DNA of 64,000 nt from Silvania hatchlandensis (GTDB lineage: Bacteria > Pseudomonadota > Gammaproteobacteria > Enterobacterales > Enterobacteriaceae), in contig NZ_JAMGZK010000052.1 in the NCBI RefSeq assembly GCF_025564065.1, positions 1 through 64,000 of the forward strand, read 5' to 3'. Each line of letters begins with the position of its first letter. The first letter of the stretch is position 1. Position numbers and translations under genes: made by a program. This document shows positions 6,047-16,337 of the stretch, piece by piece. The notes under the pieces are model-generated. The model was not told the DNA's origin, did no database searches, and saw only the letters and a program-made list of their open reading frames with translations.

Positions 6047-8611
6047 ATGAGCGTAATCACCAGGCGTGTAACCTTTTCTGCTCTGCAGATCGGGCTGATT
6101 ATTCTGGTATTCCAGCGATGTGCGTTAGCCAAAGAGTATTTTAACCCGCATCTGTTAGAAACATCTGATGCGTCAGTACCCGAATTAGACCTCGATTTAT
6201 TTGCACAAGATACCGTGCCGCCGGGCGATTACAACGTCGACGTGTATATTAATGGCAGCTACGTCGATACCCGAACGTTATCTTTTCGTAATGATGCGGA
6301 AAAGAGCGGGAGCCAGGCATGTCTGGATATGACGCTGCTAAAACAGTGGAATATCCGTACCGATAAATACCCTCAGCTGTCCAAAACGGGCGATCCCTGC
6401 GTGCAGCTGGCGGCGATCCCTGATGCGAAAGAGCATCTGGATATTGCGCGTCAGCGTTATGAATTGTCCGTCCCCCAGGTCGGCATGCTCACAAACGTGC
6501 GCGGCTATGTTTCCGAAGAACGCTGGGATGAGGGGATTACGGCAGGATTGCTGAACTACAGCCTGTCGGGGCAGAACGTCACGCCACGAGACGGGGGCGA
6601 CAGCGACAGTAGCCAGTTCGTGAGTATCCAGCCCGGACTCAATGCTGGCCCCTGGCGTCTGCGCAATTATTCCACATGGAATCACGACGATGACGGGCAG
6701 AACTGGGATTCGGTTTACACTTATATTTCCCGGGATATTCACGCCCTGCGTAGCCAGATGGTGGTTGGGGAAAGCAACACCCAGCCGGGCATTTTCGACA
6801 GCACCGGCTTTACGGGCGTGATGCTCTACTCCGACACCGAAATGCTGCCCGACAGCCAGCAGGGATTCGCCCCGGTGGTGCGCGGTATCGCCCGGACTAA
6901 CGCCGAAGTGTCGGTGTATCAGAACGGCTACGTTATCTATAAAACCACGGTTTCTCCCGGCGCGTTTGCCATTAATGATATCTACCCCACGGGCAGTTCC
7001 GGGGATTTGCAGGTGGTGGTTAAAGAGTCCGATGGCTCTGAGCATCGCTTTGTCGTGCCTTATGCCTCGCTTGCGGTGCTCCAGCGTGAAGGCCAGGGGC
7101 GTTATTCGGCGGTGATGGGAAAAACGCGCCATGAAAGCAACCGCACTAATGAATTCAACTTCGTGCAGGCTTCCGCTGCCAGAGGCATCGGCGCGGGGTT
7201 GACCCTGTTTAGCGGCTTTATCCAGGCTGAAGACAAATACACCAACCTGCTGATCGGCGCAGGGGTGAACCTGGGCGAGTTAGGGGCGTTCTCGCTGGAT
7301 ATCTCCCAGGCATGGGCCCAGCTCAAGAAAAAAAAAGCTTCTGAAAGCCCTTCCAGCGACGAAGGCCAGTCTTACCGGCTGCGCTACAGCAAGACGCTGC
7401 AGTCCACCGATACCACCTTTTCTCTGGCCGGCTATCGCTATTCGTCCAGTGGGTACTACTCGTTTCAGAATTTCAGCGATAACTGGAATGAAGGGGACGA
7501 TCTGAATGATTCTGGCCGAGAGCGTAATCGCTTTGACCTTTCCATTTCACAAAATACTGACTGGGGAACGCTGGCCGTCTCTCTGATCAGTGAGTCCTAC
7601 TGGGATGATTCCCGAATGGATTCGCTCAATATCGGCTACAGCAACAGCATCGGTAAGCTCTCATACTTTGTTAACTACGCCCATAACAAGAACTATGCCT
7701 CCGAAAGTGATGATCAAGCCACGAACGATGATGCCATCTCGATCACTTTCAGCCTGCCTTTCAGCGCGTTCAGCAACGACGAGCAGTGGCAGAGCGTGTC
7801 AGCAAACTACGCGGTTAATAGTGATGGGGATAACCATACCACCCACAACCTTGGCCTCACGGGCAGCATGCTGAAGGACAACGCCTTAAACTGGCAGGCA
7901 TCGGAAGGCTACGATTCATCATCGAAAAAGACCAATGGCAATCTGAATGTGAACTATCAGAGCAGCTACGCCGACCTGTCTACCGGTTATGGATACGATG
8001 AATACAATCAGCGCTACAGCTATGGCGTGAGGGGCGGGGCGGTCGTCCATTCTAAAGGCGTAACGCTTTCGCGCGCGTTGAACGAAAGCATTGCGCTCGT
8101 ACAAGCGCCCGGCGTCGCGGATGTTCCGGTGGCGGGGCAGGCCAACATTCATACCGACTGGTTTGGCAATGCGGTCATCCCTTATGTCAGACCCTACCAT
8201 ATCAACAACGTGACGCTGGACAGCTCCGATGCGGATATCGCCAATGCGGATATGGATAATATGAACAAGAAGCTGGTACCGACGCGCGGCGCGGTGGTGC
8301 TGGCCCGCTATCAAACATGGCTGGGGTATAAGTCGATGATGACCCTCGATTATCAGGGTAAAGCCGTGCCGTTCGGCGCGGTGGTCACGACGGAAGATAA
8401 CGATGACGAAACGGTGCGCACCAATATTGTGGGCGACGACGGACAGGTATATCTGGTCGGCCTGCAGCCGACAGGCATGCTGCACGTGAAATGGGGTGCA
8501 ACAGCGGATAAACAGTGCCAGGTCAATTATGTCCTGCCTGAAGCGAGGCAGGAAAATAACATTATCTTTTACCGTGGGCAGTGTCTTGCGATGCCGGTAA
8601 ATAATGGCTAA
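6047..8611 (+). CDS. Outer-membrane fimbrial usher
   Basis: An 854-residue usher, the outer-membrane pore that recruits chaperone-subunit complexes and assembles the fibre. It has a signal peptide of about 28 residues and the N-terminal domain beginning YFNPHLLE. The long beta-barrel region contains the plug (about residues 225-320, with the SGDLQVVVKESDGSEH strand at its end), and C-terminal domains close with a cysteine pair (QCQVNYVLPE and GQCLAMP). The stretch TLSRALNESIALVQAPG near residue 680 is the usual C-terminal usher signature. The length equals that of typical FimD/SfmD ushers. It lies third in the operon. Confidence 0.95.
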   Translation: MSVITRRVTFSALQIGLIILVFQRCALAKEYFNPHLLETSDASVPELDLDLFAQDTVPPGDYNVDVYINGSYVDTRTLSFRNDAEKSGSQACLDMTLLKQWNIRTDKYPQLSKTGDPCVQLAAIPDAKEHLDIARQRYELSVPQVGMLTNVRGYVSEERWDEGITAGLLNYSLSGQNVTPRDGGDSDSSQFVSIQPGLNAGPWRLRNYSTWNHDDDGQNWDSVYTYISRDIHALRSQMVVGESNTQPGIFDSTGFTGVMLYSDTEMLPDSQQGFAPVVRGIARTNAEVSVYQNGYVIYKTTVSPGAFAINDIYPTGSSGDLQVVVKESDGSEHRFVVPYASLAVLQREGQGRYSAVMGKTRHESNRTNEFNFVQASAARGIGAGLTLFSGFIQAEDKYTNLLIGAGVNLGELGAFSLDISQAWAQLKKKKASESPSSDEGQSYRLRYSKTLQSTDTTFSLAGYRYSSSGYYSFQNFSDNWNEGDDLNDSGRERNRFDLSISQNTDWGTLAVSLISESYWDDSRMDSLNIGYSNSIGKLSYFVNYAHNKNYASESDDQATNDDAISITFSLPFSAFSNDEQWQSVSANYAVNSDGDNHTTHNLGLTGSMLKDNALNWQASEGYDSSSKKTNGNLNVNYQSSYADLSTGYGYDEYNQRYSYGVRGGAVVHSKGVTLSRALNESIALVQAPGVADVPVAGQANIHTDWFGNAVIPYVRPYHINNVTLDSSDADIANADMDNMNKKLVPTRGAVVLARYQTWLGYKSMMTLDYQGKAVPFGAVVTTEDNDDETVRTNIVGDDGQVYLVGLQPTGMLHVKWGATADKQCQVNYVLPEARQENNIIFYRGQCLAMPVNNG

Positions 8612-8623
8612 GGGAATGGCGTG

Positions 8624-9157
8624 ATGAATAAATGGAACTCTTCTGTCCTTGCGTTATTATTATTCGCGCACGCGGCCGCGGCATATAACGATCAGGACGT
8701 GGTTAACTTCTCGGTGAGCGGCAATATAACCCAGTCGGTCTGCAGCGTGACGGTGCCTGGCCGGGTGGATTTAGGCGTGTACGCCCGCCAGGATCTGGCC
8801 TTCGCCGGGGCGCACAGTGCGAATATCCCTTTTACGATTAACCTGACGGGGTGCACCCAGGGGTTGACCCGCGCGACCGTCACCTTCACCGGGATGCCCT
8901 ATGATGACGGTAGCTGGGGAAGCGTTATTTATGCCAATCAGGCGGATGCGGGCGCGCAGGGGATTGGCCTGCAGATTTACAATGCCGACGGCGCATCGCC
9001 GGTAAATCTTGCCAATGGCGTGAGCTACACCTTTCCGGTAGATGCCCAGACAGCAGGGGGCAATTTAACCCTCATTGCGCGGCTCTATTCTCCTGAGGGA
9101 AAAAGTACCGCCGGGGAATTCAGCTCGGCCGTCACCCTTAATTTCATCTATAACTGA
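8624..9157 (+). CDS. Minor fimbrial subunit
   Basis: A 177-residue pilin-like protein with a signal peptide of about 20 residues, cysteines near residues 40 and 79 (VCSVTV and TGCTQG) that fit the pilin disulfide, and a C-terminal TLNFIYN strand. It lies between usher and adhesin, the usual place for an adaptor that links the tip adhesin to the shaft. The ATG at 8624 was chosen over the GTG one codon upstream because AAGGGA is better spaced from it. Exact role unproven. Confidence 0.8.
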   Translation: MNKWNSSVLALLLFAHAAAAYNDQDVVNFSVSGNITQSVCSVTVPGRVDLGVYARQDLAFAGAHSANIPFTINLTGCTQGLTRATVTFTGMPYDDGSWGSVIYANQADAGAQGIGLQIYNADGASPVNLANGVSYTFPVDAQTAGGNLTLIARLYSPEGKSTAGEFSSAVTLNFIYN

Positions 9158-9177
9158 TTTCTTGCGGGAGATATTCC

Positions 9178-10281
9178 ATGCGGCTCGTTTATCTGTTGGG
9201 CTCCATTTTATTTCTGTTGTCGTTCTCATCGTTTGCTAGTTGCAAGCGGGACAGTAATGACAGCATTTCTGTCTCTACCATTGCATTGCCGGATAATATT
9301 GTTATCAACAGCAGCGGTTATGCTGCCGGGACGATTTTATATGACTCGGGCTATGTTGGCGGCAGCGACAGTAAAGTGACGATCAGTGACTGCTTATATA
9401 GCTATTATGTCGGGTTTCTTTATCTGTCATCACCGCAGACGGGCGTCTCACTTGGCGACAGGGTCTATCCCACCGGTCTGGATGGGATCGGGGTCAGGGT
9501 TTATACCCTGAATCAGGCCGGGCCGTATGATGATGAACGTGCCATCGATAACACCTGGCAGAATGGCGATGCGAATCTTCTGACGTCGGGCCACACCCTT
9601 AACAACTCCTCCTATCGCCTGCAGCTGGTGGCAACCGGGGGTAAGATTAGCAGCGGTACCCTGGCGCTCCCCTCGCCGCTGGCCCGGGTCGATTTTCGCG
9701 AAAGCAAAAGCACCAGCGGTGACGGGGATATCGCCTCTCGCCTGACGGTCTCTTCCAGCCAGATCAACGTCAAAGCAACAGGCTGTACATCCGATGTGGC
9801 GGCGCTTAACTTTGCGATGTCGGATATTAACATGACGCGCTTTGATGCCAGTCCGCGCGTCGGCGGGGTCACGCGCCAGGTCAACCTGACCTGTGAGCCC
9901 GGCACCAACGTCTCGTTAACCCTACAGGCCCCGGCGGTCACCGATGGCGACAATCAGAATAACACCCTGATCGCCCTGTCGCAGGACGGGGAATCCACCG
10001 TGGCGGACGGCGTGGGCGTGCAGTTGAACTTGCGGCTGGCTTCGGGGGAATACGACAGCGGGCAAAGCGGCCTGCCGCTGAATACCCCCATCGCGATCCT
10101 CTCTTCCCAGCGCGTCAGCAATAGCAGCCGGGGTTACACCGCGTTTTCCGAACCGTCCAATCCCGGCGGCGCGGCGGCAGGTGAAACGCTGATCTTTACC
10201 GCAGATTATTATAAAAACAAATCCACGATCACTCCAGGAAAGGCCAATGCGGCGGGGACGATGACCTTCACCTATAACTGA
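9178..10281 (+). CDS. Probable two-domain fimbrial tip adhesin
   Basis: A 367-residue secreted protein at the end of the operon. It has a signal peptide of about 20 residues, then an N-terminal domain with Cys22 and Cys72, followed by a pilin domain from about residue 195 with Cys203 and Cys239, ending in MTFTYN. One disulfide per domain, the size and the last position match FimH/SfmH-type tip adhesins. The N-terminal domain is Ser/Tyr/Gly-rich and I do not recognise its ligand; a lectin fold is likely but inferred. No hairpin or terminator follows, so transcripts may continue into recR. Confidence 0.78.
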   Translation: MRLVYLLGSILFLLSFSSFASCKRDSNDSISVSTIALPDNIVINSSGYAAGTILYDSGYVGGSDSKVTISDCLYSYYVGFLYLSSPQTGVSLGDRVYPTGLDGIGVRVYTLNQAGPYDDERAIDNTWQNGDANLLTSGHTLNNSSYRLQLVATGGKISSGTLALPSPLARVDFRESKSTSGDGDIASRLTVSSSQINVKATGCTSDVAALNFAMSDINMTRFDASPRVGGVTRQVNLTCEPGTNVSLTLQAPAVTDGDNQNNTLIALSQDGESTVADGVGVQLNLRLASGEYDSGQSGLPLNTPIAILSSQRVSNSSRGYTAFSEPSNPGGAAAGETLIFTADYYKNKSTITPGKANAAGTMTFTYN

Positions 10282-10360
10282 GCGATGTTTTGTTGGCGGA
10301 CAGATGCTACTCTATGCCCCTTTATTTTTTCGTACACGGCTACATAAAAGGAAGGCTTTG

Positions 10361-10966
10361 ATGCAAACCAGTCCGCTACTCACGCAGCTAATGGAAGCGC
10401 TACGCTGCCTGCCGGGCGTTGGCCCGAAATCAGCGCAGCGCATGGCGTTTACCCTGTTGCAGCGCGATCGCAGCGGTGGAATGCGCCTGGCGCAGGCGCT
10501 GACCCGCGCCATGTCGGAAATCGGTCACTGTGCCGATTGCCGCACCTTTACCGAACAGGACGTGTGCAACATCTGCACCAATCCGCGTCGTCAGGAAAAC
10601 GGTCAGATCTGCGTGGTGGAGAGTCCGGCGGACATCTACGCCATCGAGCAGACCGGGCAGTTTTCTGGCCGCTATTTTGTGCTGATGGGCCATCTTTCAC
10701 CGCTGGACGGTATTGGCCCGGATGATATCGGTCTTGACCGCCTGGAGCAGCGCCTGGAAGCTGAAACGCTGACCGAGGTGATCCTCGCCACCAACCCGAC
10801 GGTAGAAGGGGAGGCGACCGCCAACTATATCGGTGAGCTATGCGCGCAGTATGGCGTGGCGGCCAGCCGAATTGCCCACGGCGTTCCGGTGGGCGGCGAG
10901 CTGGAAATGGTCGACGGCACCACGCTGTCGCACTCGCTGGCCGGGCGTCACAAGCTTATTTTCTGA
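10361..10966 (+). CDS. recR: Recombination mediator RecR
   Basis: RecR forms a DNA-encircling ring and, with RecF/RecO, helps load RecA on SSB-coated gaps. The 201-residue product shows the helix-hairpin-helix start ([14 protein letters not shown]), the four-cysteine zinc motif [16 protein letters not shown] near residues 57-72, and a Toprim domain after it ([12 protein letters not shown]). The ATG at 10361 gives the usual MQTSPLL start with AAGGA 8-12 bases upstream; an in-frame ATG 19 codons earlier was rejected. Its usual partner ybaB is about 6 kb upstream because of the fimbrial insertion. I see no convincing promoter in the 80 bases before it, so expression may depend on read-through or a weak promoter. 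Confidence 0.95.
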   Translation: MQTSPLLTQLMEALRCLPGVGPKSAQRMAFTLLQRDRSGGMRLAQALTRAMSEIGHCADCRTFTEQDVCNICTNPRRQENGQICVVESPADIYAIEQTGQFSGRYFVLMGHLSPLDGIGPDDIGLDRLEQRLEAETLTEVILATNPTVEGEATANYIGELCAQYGVAASRIAHGVPVGGELEMVDGTTLSHSLAGRHKLIF

Positions 10967-10971
10967 ACAAA

Positions 10972-10995
10972 CGGAGGCTGCTTTCACGGCCTCCG
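10972..10995 (+). terminator. Hairpin after recR
   Basis: CGGAGGC pairs with GCCTCCG around a 10-base loop just after the recR stop. There is no T-run; the htpG sigma-32 -35 element begins at once after the stem. Weak terminator or RNA 3' protector. Confidence 0.45.
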
Positions 10996-11024
10996 CTTGA
11001 AAAGTTTCCCCTCTATCCCCATCT
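10996..11024 (+). promoter_or_regulatory. Sigma-32 heat-shock promoter of htpG
   Basis: CTTGAAA at 10996-11002 and CCCCATCT at 11017-11024 are separated by 14 bases, matching the RpoH consensus closely. The position, about 50 bases before the htpG start codon, fits heat-shock control of this chaperone. Confidence 0.88.
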
Positions 11025-11077
11025 CTCCCTCAACGCTTTTAAACCCCATTAAATGGCATTGTTGAGGTCGACTTAGT

Positions 11078-12952
11078 ATGAAAGGACAAGAAACCCGCGG
11101 TTTCCAGTCAGAAGTTAAACAACTTCTGCACCTGATGATCCATTCTCTTTATTCCAATAAAGAAATCTTCCTGCGTGAGCTTATCTCTAACGCCTCTGAT
11201 GCGGCAGATAAGCTGCGTTTCCGTGCGCTCTCTAAGCCAGAGCTCTATGAAGGTGACGGCGATCTGCGCGTGCGCGTCTCTTTTAATAAAGAGAACCGCA
11301 CCCTGACTATCGCTGATAACGGGATCGGGATGACCCGCGATGAAGTCATTGACCATCTCGGCACCATCGCCAAATCCGGTACCAAAGCGTTCCTGCAATC
11401 GATGGGTTCCGATCAGGCGAAAGACAGCCAGCTGATTGGCCAGTTTGGCGTGGGCTTCTACTCCGCATTCATCGTGGCGGATAAAGTGACCGTACGCACC
11501 CGTGCAGCGGGCGAAGACGCTGAAAGCGGCGTGTTCTGGGAATCCCACGGCGAAGGTGAATATACCGTTGCCGACATCACCAAAGCGGATCGCGGCACCG
11601 AGATCACCCTGCACCTGCGCGAAGGGGAAGACGATTTCCTCAACGACTGGCGCGTGCGCTCCATCATCAGCAAATATTCTGACCATATCGCCCTGCCGGT
11701 CGAGATCGAAAAACAGGAAGAGCAGGACGGTGAAACCGTGCTTTCCTGGGAGAAGATCAACAAGGCCCAGGCGCTGTGGACGCGTAACAAGTCTGAAATC
11801 AAAGACGACGAGTACAACGAGTTCTATAAGCACATCGCCCACGACTTTACCGATCCGCTGACCTGGAGCCACAACCGTGTGGAAGGGAAGCAGGAGTACA
11901 CTAGCCTGCTGTACATCCCGGCGCAGGCGCCATGGGATATGTGGAACCGCGATCACAAGCACGGCCTGAAGCTGTACGTCCAGCGTGTGTTCATCATGGA
12001 CGAAGCCGAGCAGTTCATGCCGAACTACCTGCGCTTTGTGCGCGGCCTGATCGATTCTAACGATCTGCCGTTGAACGTCTCCCGTGAGATCCTGCAGGAC
12101 AGCACCGTCACTCGCAATCTGCGTACCGCCCTGAGCAAACGTGCGCTGCAGATGCTGGATAAGCTGGCGAAAGAGAGCGCGGAAAAATACCTCACCTTCT
12201 GGAAACAGTTCGGTCTGGTACTGAAAGAGGGCCCGGCAGAAGATTCAGCCAACGTTGAAGCGATTGCCAAACTGCTGCGCTTTGCCTCCACCCACACCGA
12301 CTCTGCCGAGCAGACCGTGTCGCTGGAAGAGTACATCGGGCGCATGAAAGAAGGGCAGGAGAAGATCTATTACATCACCGCAGACAGCTATGCTGCGGCG
12401 AAGAGCAGCCCGCATCTGGAGCTGCTGCGTAAGAAAGGCATCGAAGTGCTGCTGCTTTCCGATCGCATCGATGAGTGGATGATGAACTACCTGACCGAGT
12501 TCAGCGGCAAGTCATTCCAGTCTGTGGCGAAAGCCGATGAATCCATCGACAAGCTGGCGGACGAAGTGGACGAAACCGCGAAAGAGGCGGAAAAAGCCCT
12601 TGAGCCGTTCGTTGAGCGCGTGAAAACCCATCTGGGCGAGCGCGTGAAAGAGGTGCGTTTCACTCATCGTCTGACCGACACGCCAGCCATCGTCACCACC
12701 GATTCTGACGAGATGAGCACCCAGATGGCGAAGCTGTTCGCCGCGGCGGGCCAGAGCGTACCGGAAGTGAAGTACATCTTTGAGCTGAACCCGGATCACG
12801 CGCTGGTGAAACGTGCGGCAGAAACCCAGGACGAAGCTCGCTTCGCCGAGTGGGTCGAGCTGCTGTTGGATCAGTCCCTGCTGGCCGAGCGCGGCACGCT
12901 GGAAGATCCAAACCAGTTCATTAAGCGCGTGAATGCGCTGCTGCTGGCGTAA
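11078..12952 (+). CDS. htpG: Chaperone HtpG (Hsp90)
   Basis: Bacterial Hsp90, an ATP-dependent cytosolic chaperone acting with the DnaK system. The 624-residue length equals the E. coli protein. The GHKL ATP-binding domain shows [12 protein letters not shown] (about 34-45), DNGIGM (about 80-85) and [11 protein letters not shown] (about 119-129). The middle and C-terminal dimerisation domains follow. A strong sigma-32 promoter lies just upstream. Confidence 0.97.
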   Translation: MKGQETRGFQSEVKQLLHLMIHSLYSNKEIFLRELISNASDAADKLRFRALSKPELYEGDGDLRVRVSFNKENRTLTIADNGIGMTRDEVIDHLGTIAKSGTKAFLQSMGSDQAKDSQLIGQFGVGFYSAFIVADKVTVRTRAAGEDAESGVFWESHGEGEYTVADITKADRGTEITLHLREGEDDFLNDWRVRSIISKYSDHIALPVEIEKQEEQDGETVLSWEKINKAQALWTRNKSEIKDDEYNEFYKHIAHDFTDPLTWSHNRVEGKQEYTSLLYIPAQAPWDMWNRDHKHGLKLYVQRVFIMDEAEQFMPNYLRFVRGLIDSNDLPLNVSREILQDSTVTRNLRTALSKRALQMLDKLAKESAEKYLTFWKQFGLVLKEGPAEDSANVEAIAKLLRFASTHTDSAEQTVSLEEYIGRMKEGQEKIYYITADSYAAAKSSPHLELLRKKGIEVLLLSDRIDEWMMNYLTEFSGKSFQSVAKADESIDKLADEVDETAKEAEKALEPFVERVKTHLGERVKEVRFTHRLTDTPAIVTTDSDEMSTQMAKLFAAAGQSVPEVKYIFELNPDHALVKRAAETQDEARFAEWVELLLDQSLLAERGTLEDPNQFIKRVNALLLA

Positions 12953-12965
12953 GACCCAACAACAC

Positions 12966-13010
12966 CCCTCACCCTAACCCTCTCCCCTGTGGAGAGGGCC
13001 GGGGTGAGGG
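12966..13010. repeat. Complete CCCTCACCC/CCCTCTCC palindromic repeat
   Basis: Outer arms CCCTCACCC (12966-12974) and GGGTGAGGG (13002-13010) enclose inner arms CCCTCTCC and GGAGAGGG around a 5-base loop. This is the most complete copy of a family seen five times in the window, always at gene ends. It lies in the 194-base gap between htpG and adk and may also act as a transcription-end hairpin. Confidence 0.8.
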
Positions 13011-13113
13011 CATTCAGGCCGCATCCTCTAATATATTCCCCTCATTAACCGTTTCAGCCTCCCCGCCTTTCTTGAGCCATACCCGTCTTGATGGTATTGT
13101 TTAGCGCTTTTGA

Positions 13114-13791
<678 letters not shown>

Positions 13792-13798
13792 TCGCACC

Positions 13799-13826
13799 TT
13801 TCTCACCCGGCTATCCGGGTGAGAAA
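13799..13826 (+). terminator. Hairpin after adk
   Basis: A perfect 12-bp stem (TTTCTCACCCGG with CCGGGTGAGAAA) around the loop CTAT. The stem is A/T at its base, but only a mixed T-rich stretch follows (AAGTTCTCATTTCTCC), so it is a probable but not ideal terminator. Confidence 0.6.
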
Positions 13827-13915
13827 AGTTCTCATTTCTCCTTTCGCTGCAATTGGTTCCGTTTACGCGCTTTTCAGATACAATTATCAGCCAGTCAAAT
13901 GGTTATGAGGCGTGA

Positions 13916-14878
13916 ATGAGTCAGGCGAAAACCGGCATCCTGCTTGCCAATTTAGGTACCCCCGAAGCCCCCACCTCCGCAGCGGTTAGCCGTTATCTGC
14001 GCCAGTTTTTGAGCGACACACGCGTTGTGGATACCCCGCGCCTGCTGTGGTGGCCCTTGCTGCGCGGTGTGATCCTGCCGATCCGTTCCCCGCGCGTGGC
14101 AAAACTGTATCAGTCGGTCTGGATGGATGAAGGTTCGCCGCTGATGGTTTACAGCCGCCGCCAGGAAAAGGCGCTAGCCGCCCGTCTGCCTGATATGCCG
14201 GTGGTGCTGGGTATGAGCTACGGCAAACCCTCGCTGGAAAGTGCGGTTAATGAACTGCTGGCGCAAGGCGTGGACCATATCGTGGTGCTGGCGCTCTATC
14301 CGCAATACTCCTGTTCCACCGTGGCCGCGGTCTGGGATGAACTGGCGCGCATTCTGGCAACCCGTCGCCGTATTCCTGCTGTGACCTTTATTCGCGACTA
14401 CGCGGATAACGAAATGTATATCAATGCCCTTGCCAGCAGCGCGCGCGCGTCCTTTGCGAAACACGGCGAGCCGGATTTGCTGCTGCTTTCCTACCACGGT
14501 ATCCCGCAGAGATTTGCCAATGAAGGGGACGATTATCCGCAGCGCTGTCGCGATACTACGCGTGAGCTGGTGTCCGCGCTGGGTCTGCCTCCCGAGAAGG
14601 TGATGATGACCTTCCAGTCGCGCTTTGGTCGCGAGCCGTGGTTGACACCTTATACCGATGAAACCCTTAAAATGTTGGGTGAGAAGGGCGTAAAGCATAT
14701 CCAGGTGATGTCGCCGGGCTTTGCAGCGGACTGTCTGGAAACGCTGGAAGAGATTGCGGTGCAAAACCGGGAATTCTTCCTCGAAGCCGGCGGGACAAAG
14801 TACGAGTATATCCCGGCGCTGAACGACGACCCTGAACATATCGAGATGATGGTGTCCCTGGTGACCAACAGCCGCTGA
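13916..14878 (+). CDS. hemH: Ferrochelatase
   Basis: Inserts ferrous iron into protoporphyrin IX, the last step of haem synthesis, at the inner face of the membrane. The 320-residue product matches the E. coli length. [10 protein letters not shown] (about 190-199) carries the catalytic histidine, and [10 protein letters not shown] (about 225-234) is the second signature. A possible -10 (TACAAT, 13879-13884) lies upstream. Haem made here serves, among others, the c-type cytochromes of the nap cluster in this window. Confidence 0.97.
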   Translation: MSQAKTGILLANLGTPEAPTSAAVSRYLRQFLSDTRVVDTPRLLWWPLLRGVILPIRSPRVAKLYQSVWMDEGSPLMVYSRRQEKALAARLPDMPVVLGMSYGKPSLESAVNELLAQGVDHIVVLALYPQYSCSTVAAVWDELARILATRRRIPAVTFIRDYADNEMYINALASSARASFAKHGEPDLLLLSYHGIPQRFANEGDDYPQRCRDTTRELVSALGLPPEKVMMTFQSRFGREPWLTPYTDETLKMLGEKGVKHIQVMSPGFAADCLETLEEIAVQNREFFLEAGGTKYEYIPALNDDPEHIEMMVSLVTNSR

Positions 14879-14940
14879 TCGCGCGACAGGCCGGATTTGT
14901 GCTACCATTTCCGGCCCATCCGTCACTCGTAGCCCAGAAC

Positions 14941-16245
14941 ATGAAATTTCCCGGTAAACGCAAATCTAAACACTACTTTCCCGTTAACGCCCGCGATCCG
15001 CTGCTGCAACAAATTCAGCCGGAGAATGAGACCAATGCCGCCTGGGTAGTGGGTATCGATCAGACGCTGGTGGATATTGAAGCAAAAGTGGACGATGCGT
15101 TTGTCGCACGCTATGGCCTGAGCGCCGGGCACTCACTGGTGATTGAAGACGATGTGGCGGAAGCGCTGTATCAGGAGCTGGTACGTGACAACCTGATCAC
15201 CCATCAGTTTGCCGGTGGCACCATCGGCAATACCATGCACAACTACTCGGTACTGGCTGATGACCGCTCGGTGCTGCTGGGCGTCATGTGCAGCAACATT
15301 GAAATTGGCGGCTACGCCTACCGCTATCTGTGCAACACCTCCAGCCGCACGGATCTGAACTACCTGCAGGGCGTGGACGGGGCAATTGGCCGCTGCTTTA
15401 CGCTGATCGGTGAATCCGGGGAGCGGACCTTCGCCATCAGCCCGGGCCATATGAACAAGCTGCGCGCCGACAGCATTCCGGAAGAGGTGATTGCCGGTGC
15501 CTCAGCGCTGGTGCTGACCTCCTATCTGGTGCGCTGTAAGCCGGGCGAGCCGATGCCGGAAGCGACCATGAAGGCGGTGGAATACGCGAAAAAATACAAT
15601 GTGCCGGTGGTGCTGACGCTGGGGACGAAATTTGTGATCGCCGATAACCCCGAGTGGTGGCAGGCGTTCCTGAAAGAGCACGTCTCCATTCTGGCAATGA
15701 ACGAAGAAGAGGCCGAAGCCCTGACCGGGGAGAGCGATCCGCTGCTGGCGTCTGATAAAGCGCTGGACTGGGTCGATCTGGTGCTCTGCACCGCCGGGCC
15801 GGTGGGCTTATATATGGCGGGCTTCACCGAAGAAGAAGCCAAACGCAAAACCCAGCACCCGCTGCTGCCAGGTGCCATCGCCGAGTTCAACCAGTTTGAG
15901 TTCAGTCGCGCGATGCGCCACAAAGATTGTCAGAATCCGCTGCGCATCTTCTCGCACATCGCCCCGTACATGGGCGGGCCAGAGAAGATCATGAACACCA
16001 ATGGCGCAGGAGACGGTGCGCTGGCGGCGCTGCTGCACGATATCACCGCGAATGCCTTCCACCGCACCAACGTGCCTAACTCCAGCAAACACACGTTCTC
16101 CTGGCTGACCTACTCGTCACTGGCGCAGGTATGCAAATACGCGAACCGCGTGAGTTATCAGGTGCTTAACCAGCACTCGCCGCGCTTAACGCGTGGTCTG
16201 CCGGAAAGAGAAGACAGTCTGGAAGAGTCGTACTGGGCCAGGTAA
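14941..16245 (+). CDS. gsk: Inosine/guanosine kinase
   Basis: Phosphorylates guanosine and inosine to GMP and IMP with ATP in purine salvage. The 434-residue product belongs to the PfkB/ribokinase family; the NTNGAGDGALAALLHD motif near residue 355 holds the catalytic Asp and anion hole, and GGTIGNTMHN (about 93-102) belongs to the substrate site. The ATG at 14941 gives the E. coli N-terminus MKFPGKRKS; an in-frame start 14 codons upstream was rejected. A clean terminator follows. Confidence 0.96.
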   Translation: MKFPGKRKSKHYFPVNARDPLLQQIQPENETNAAWVVGIDQTLVDIEAKVDDAFVARYGLSAGHSLVIEDDVAEALYQELVRDNLITHQFAGGTIGNTMHNYSVLADDRSVLLGVMCSNIEIGGYAYRYLCNTSSRTDLNYLQGVDGAIGRCFTLIGESGERTFAISPGHMNKLRADSIPEEVIAGASALVLTSYLVRCKPGEPMPEATMKAVEYAKKYNVPVVLTLGTKFVIADNPEWWQAFLKEHVSILAMNEEEAEALTGESDPLLASDKALDWVDLVLCTAGPVGLYMAGFTEEEAKRKTQHPLLPGAIAEFNQFEFSRAMRHKDCQNPLRIFSHIAPYMGGPEKIMNTNGAGDGALAALLHDITANAFHRTNVPNSSKHTFSWLTYSSLAQVCKYANRVSYQVLNQHSPRLTRGLPEREDSLEESYWAR

Positions 16246-16250
16246 AAGCA

Positions 16251-16277
16251 AAACGACAACCTCTGGTTGTCGTTTTT
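16251..16277 (+). terminator. Rho-independent terminator after gsk
   Basis: A perfect 11-bp stem (AAACGACAACC with GGTTGTCGTTT), loop TCT, running into five T residues. The matching A-run on the other side means it could also serve ybaL from the opposite strand. Confidence 0.85.
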
Positions 16278-16287
16278 AGTGTTTATT

Positions 16288-16320
16288 CCCTCTCCCGGTG
16301 GGAGAGGGCCAGGGTGAGGG
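16288..16320. repeat. CCCTCTCCC palindromic repeat copy
   Basis: CCCTCTCCC (16288-16296) and GGGAGAGGG (16300-16308) around a 3-base loop, followed by the right outer arm CCAGGGTGAGGG. It sits between the convergent gsk and ybaL genes. Confidence 0.75.
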
Positions 16321-16337
16321 CATCAGGCCGCAGAAAT

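Noticed and set aside
10282..10360. A dedicated recR promoter
   Set aside because: TTGGCG occurs but no -10 lies at a suitable distance; no promoter is claimed.
13846..13884. Promoter for hemH with -35 TTGGTT and -10 TACAAT
   Set aside because: The -10 looks fair but the spacing to this -35 is 20 bases; kept only as a possible -10.
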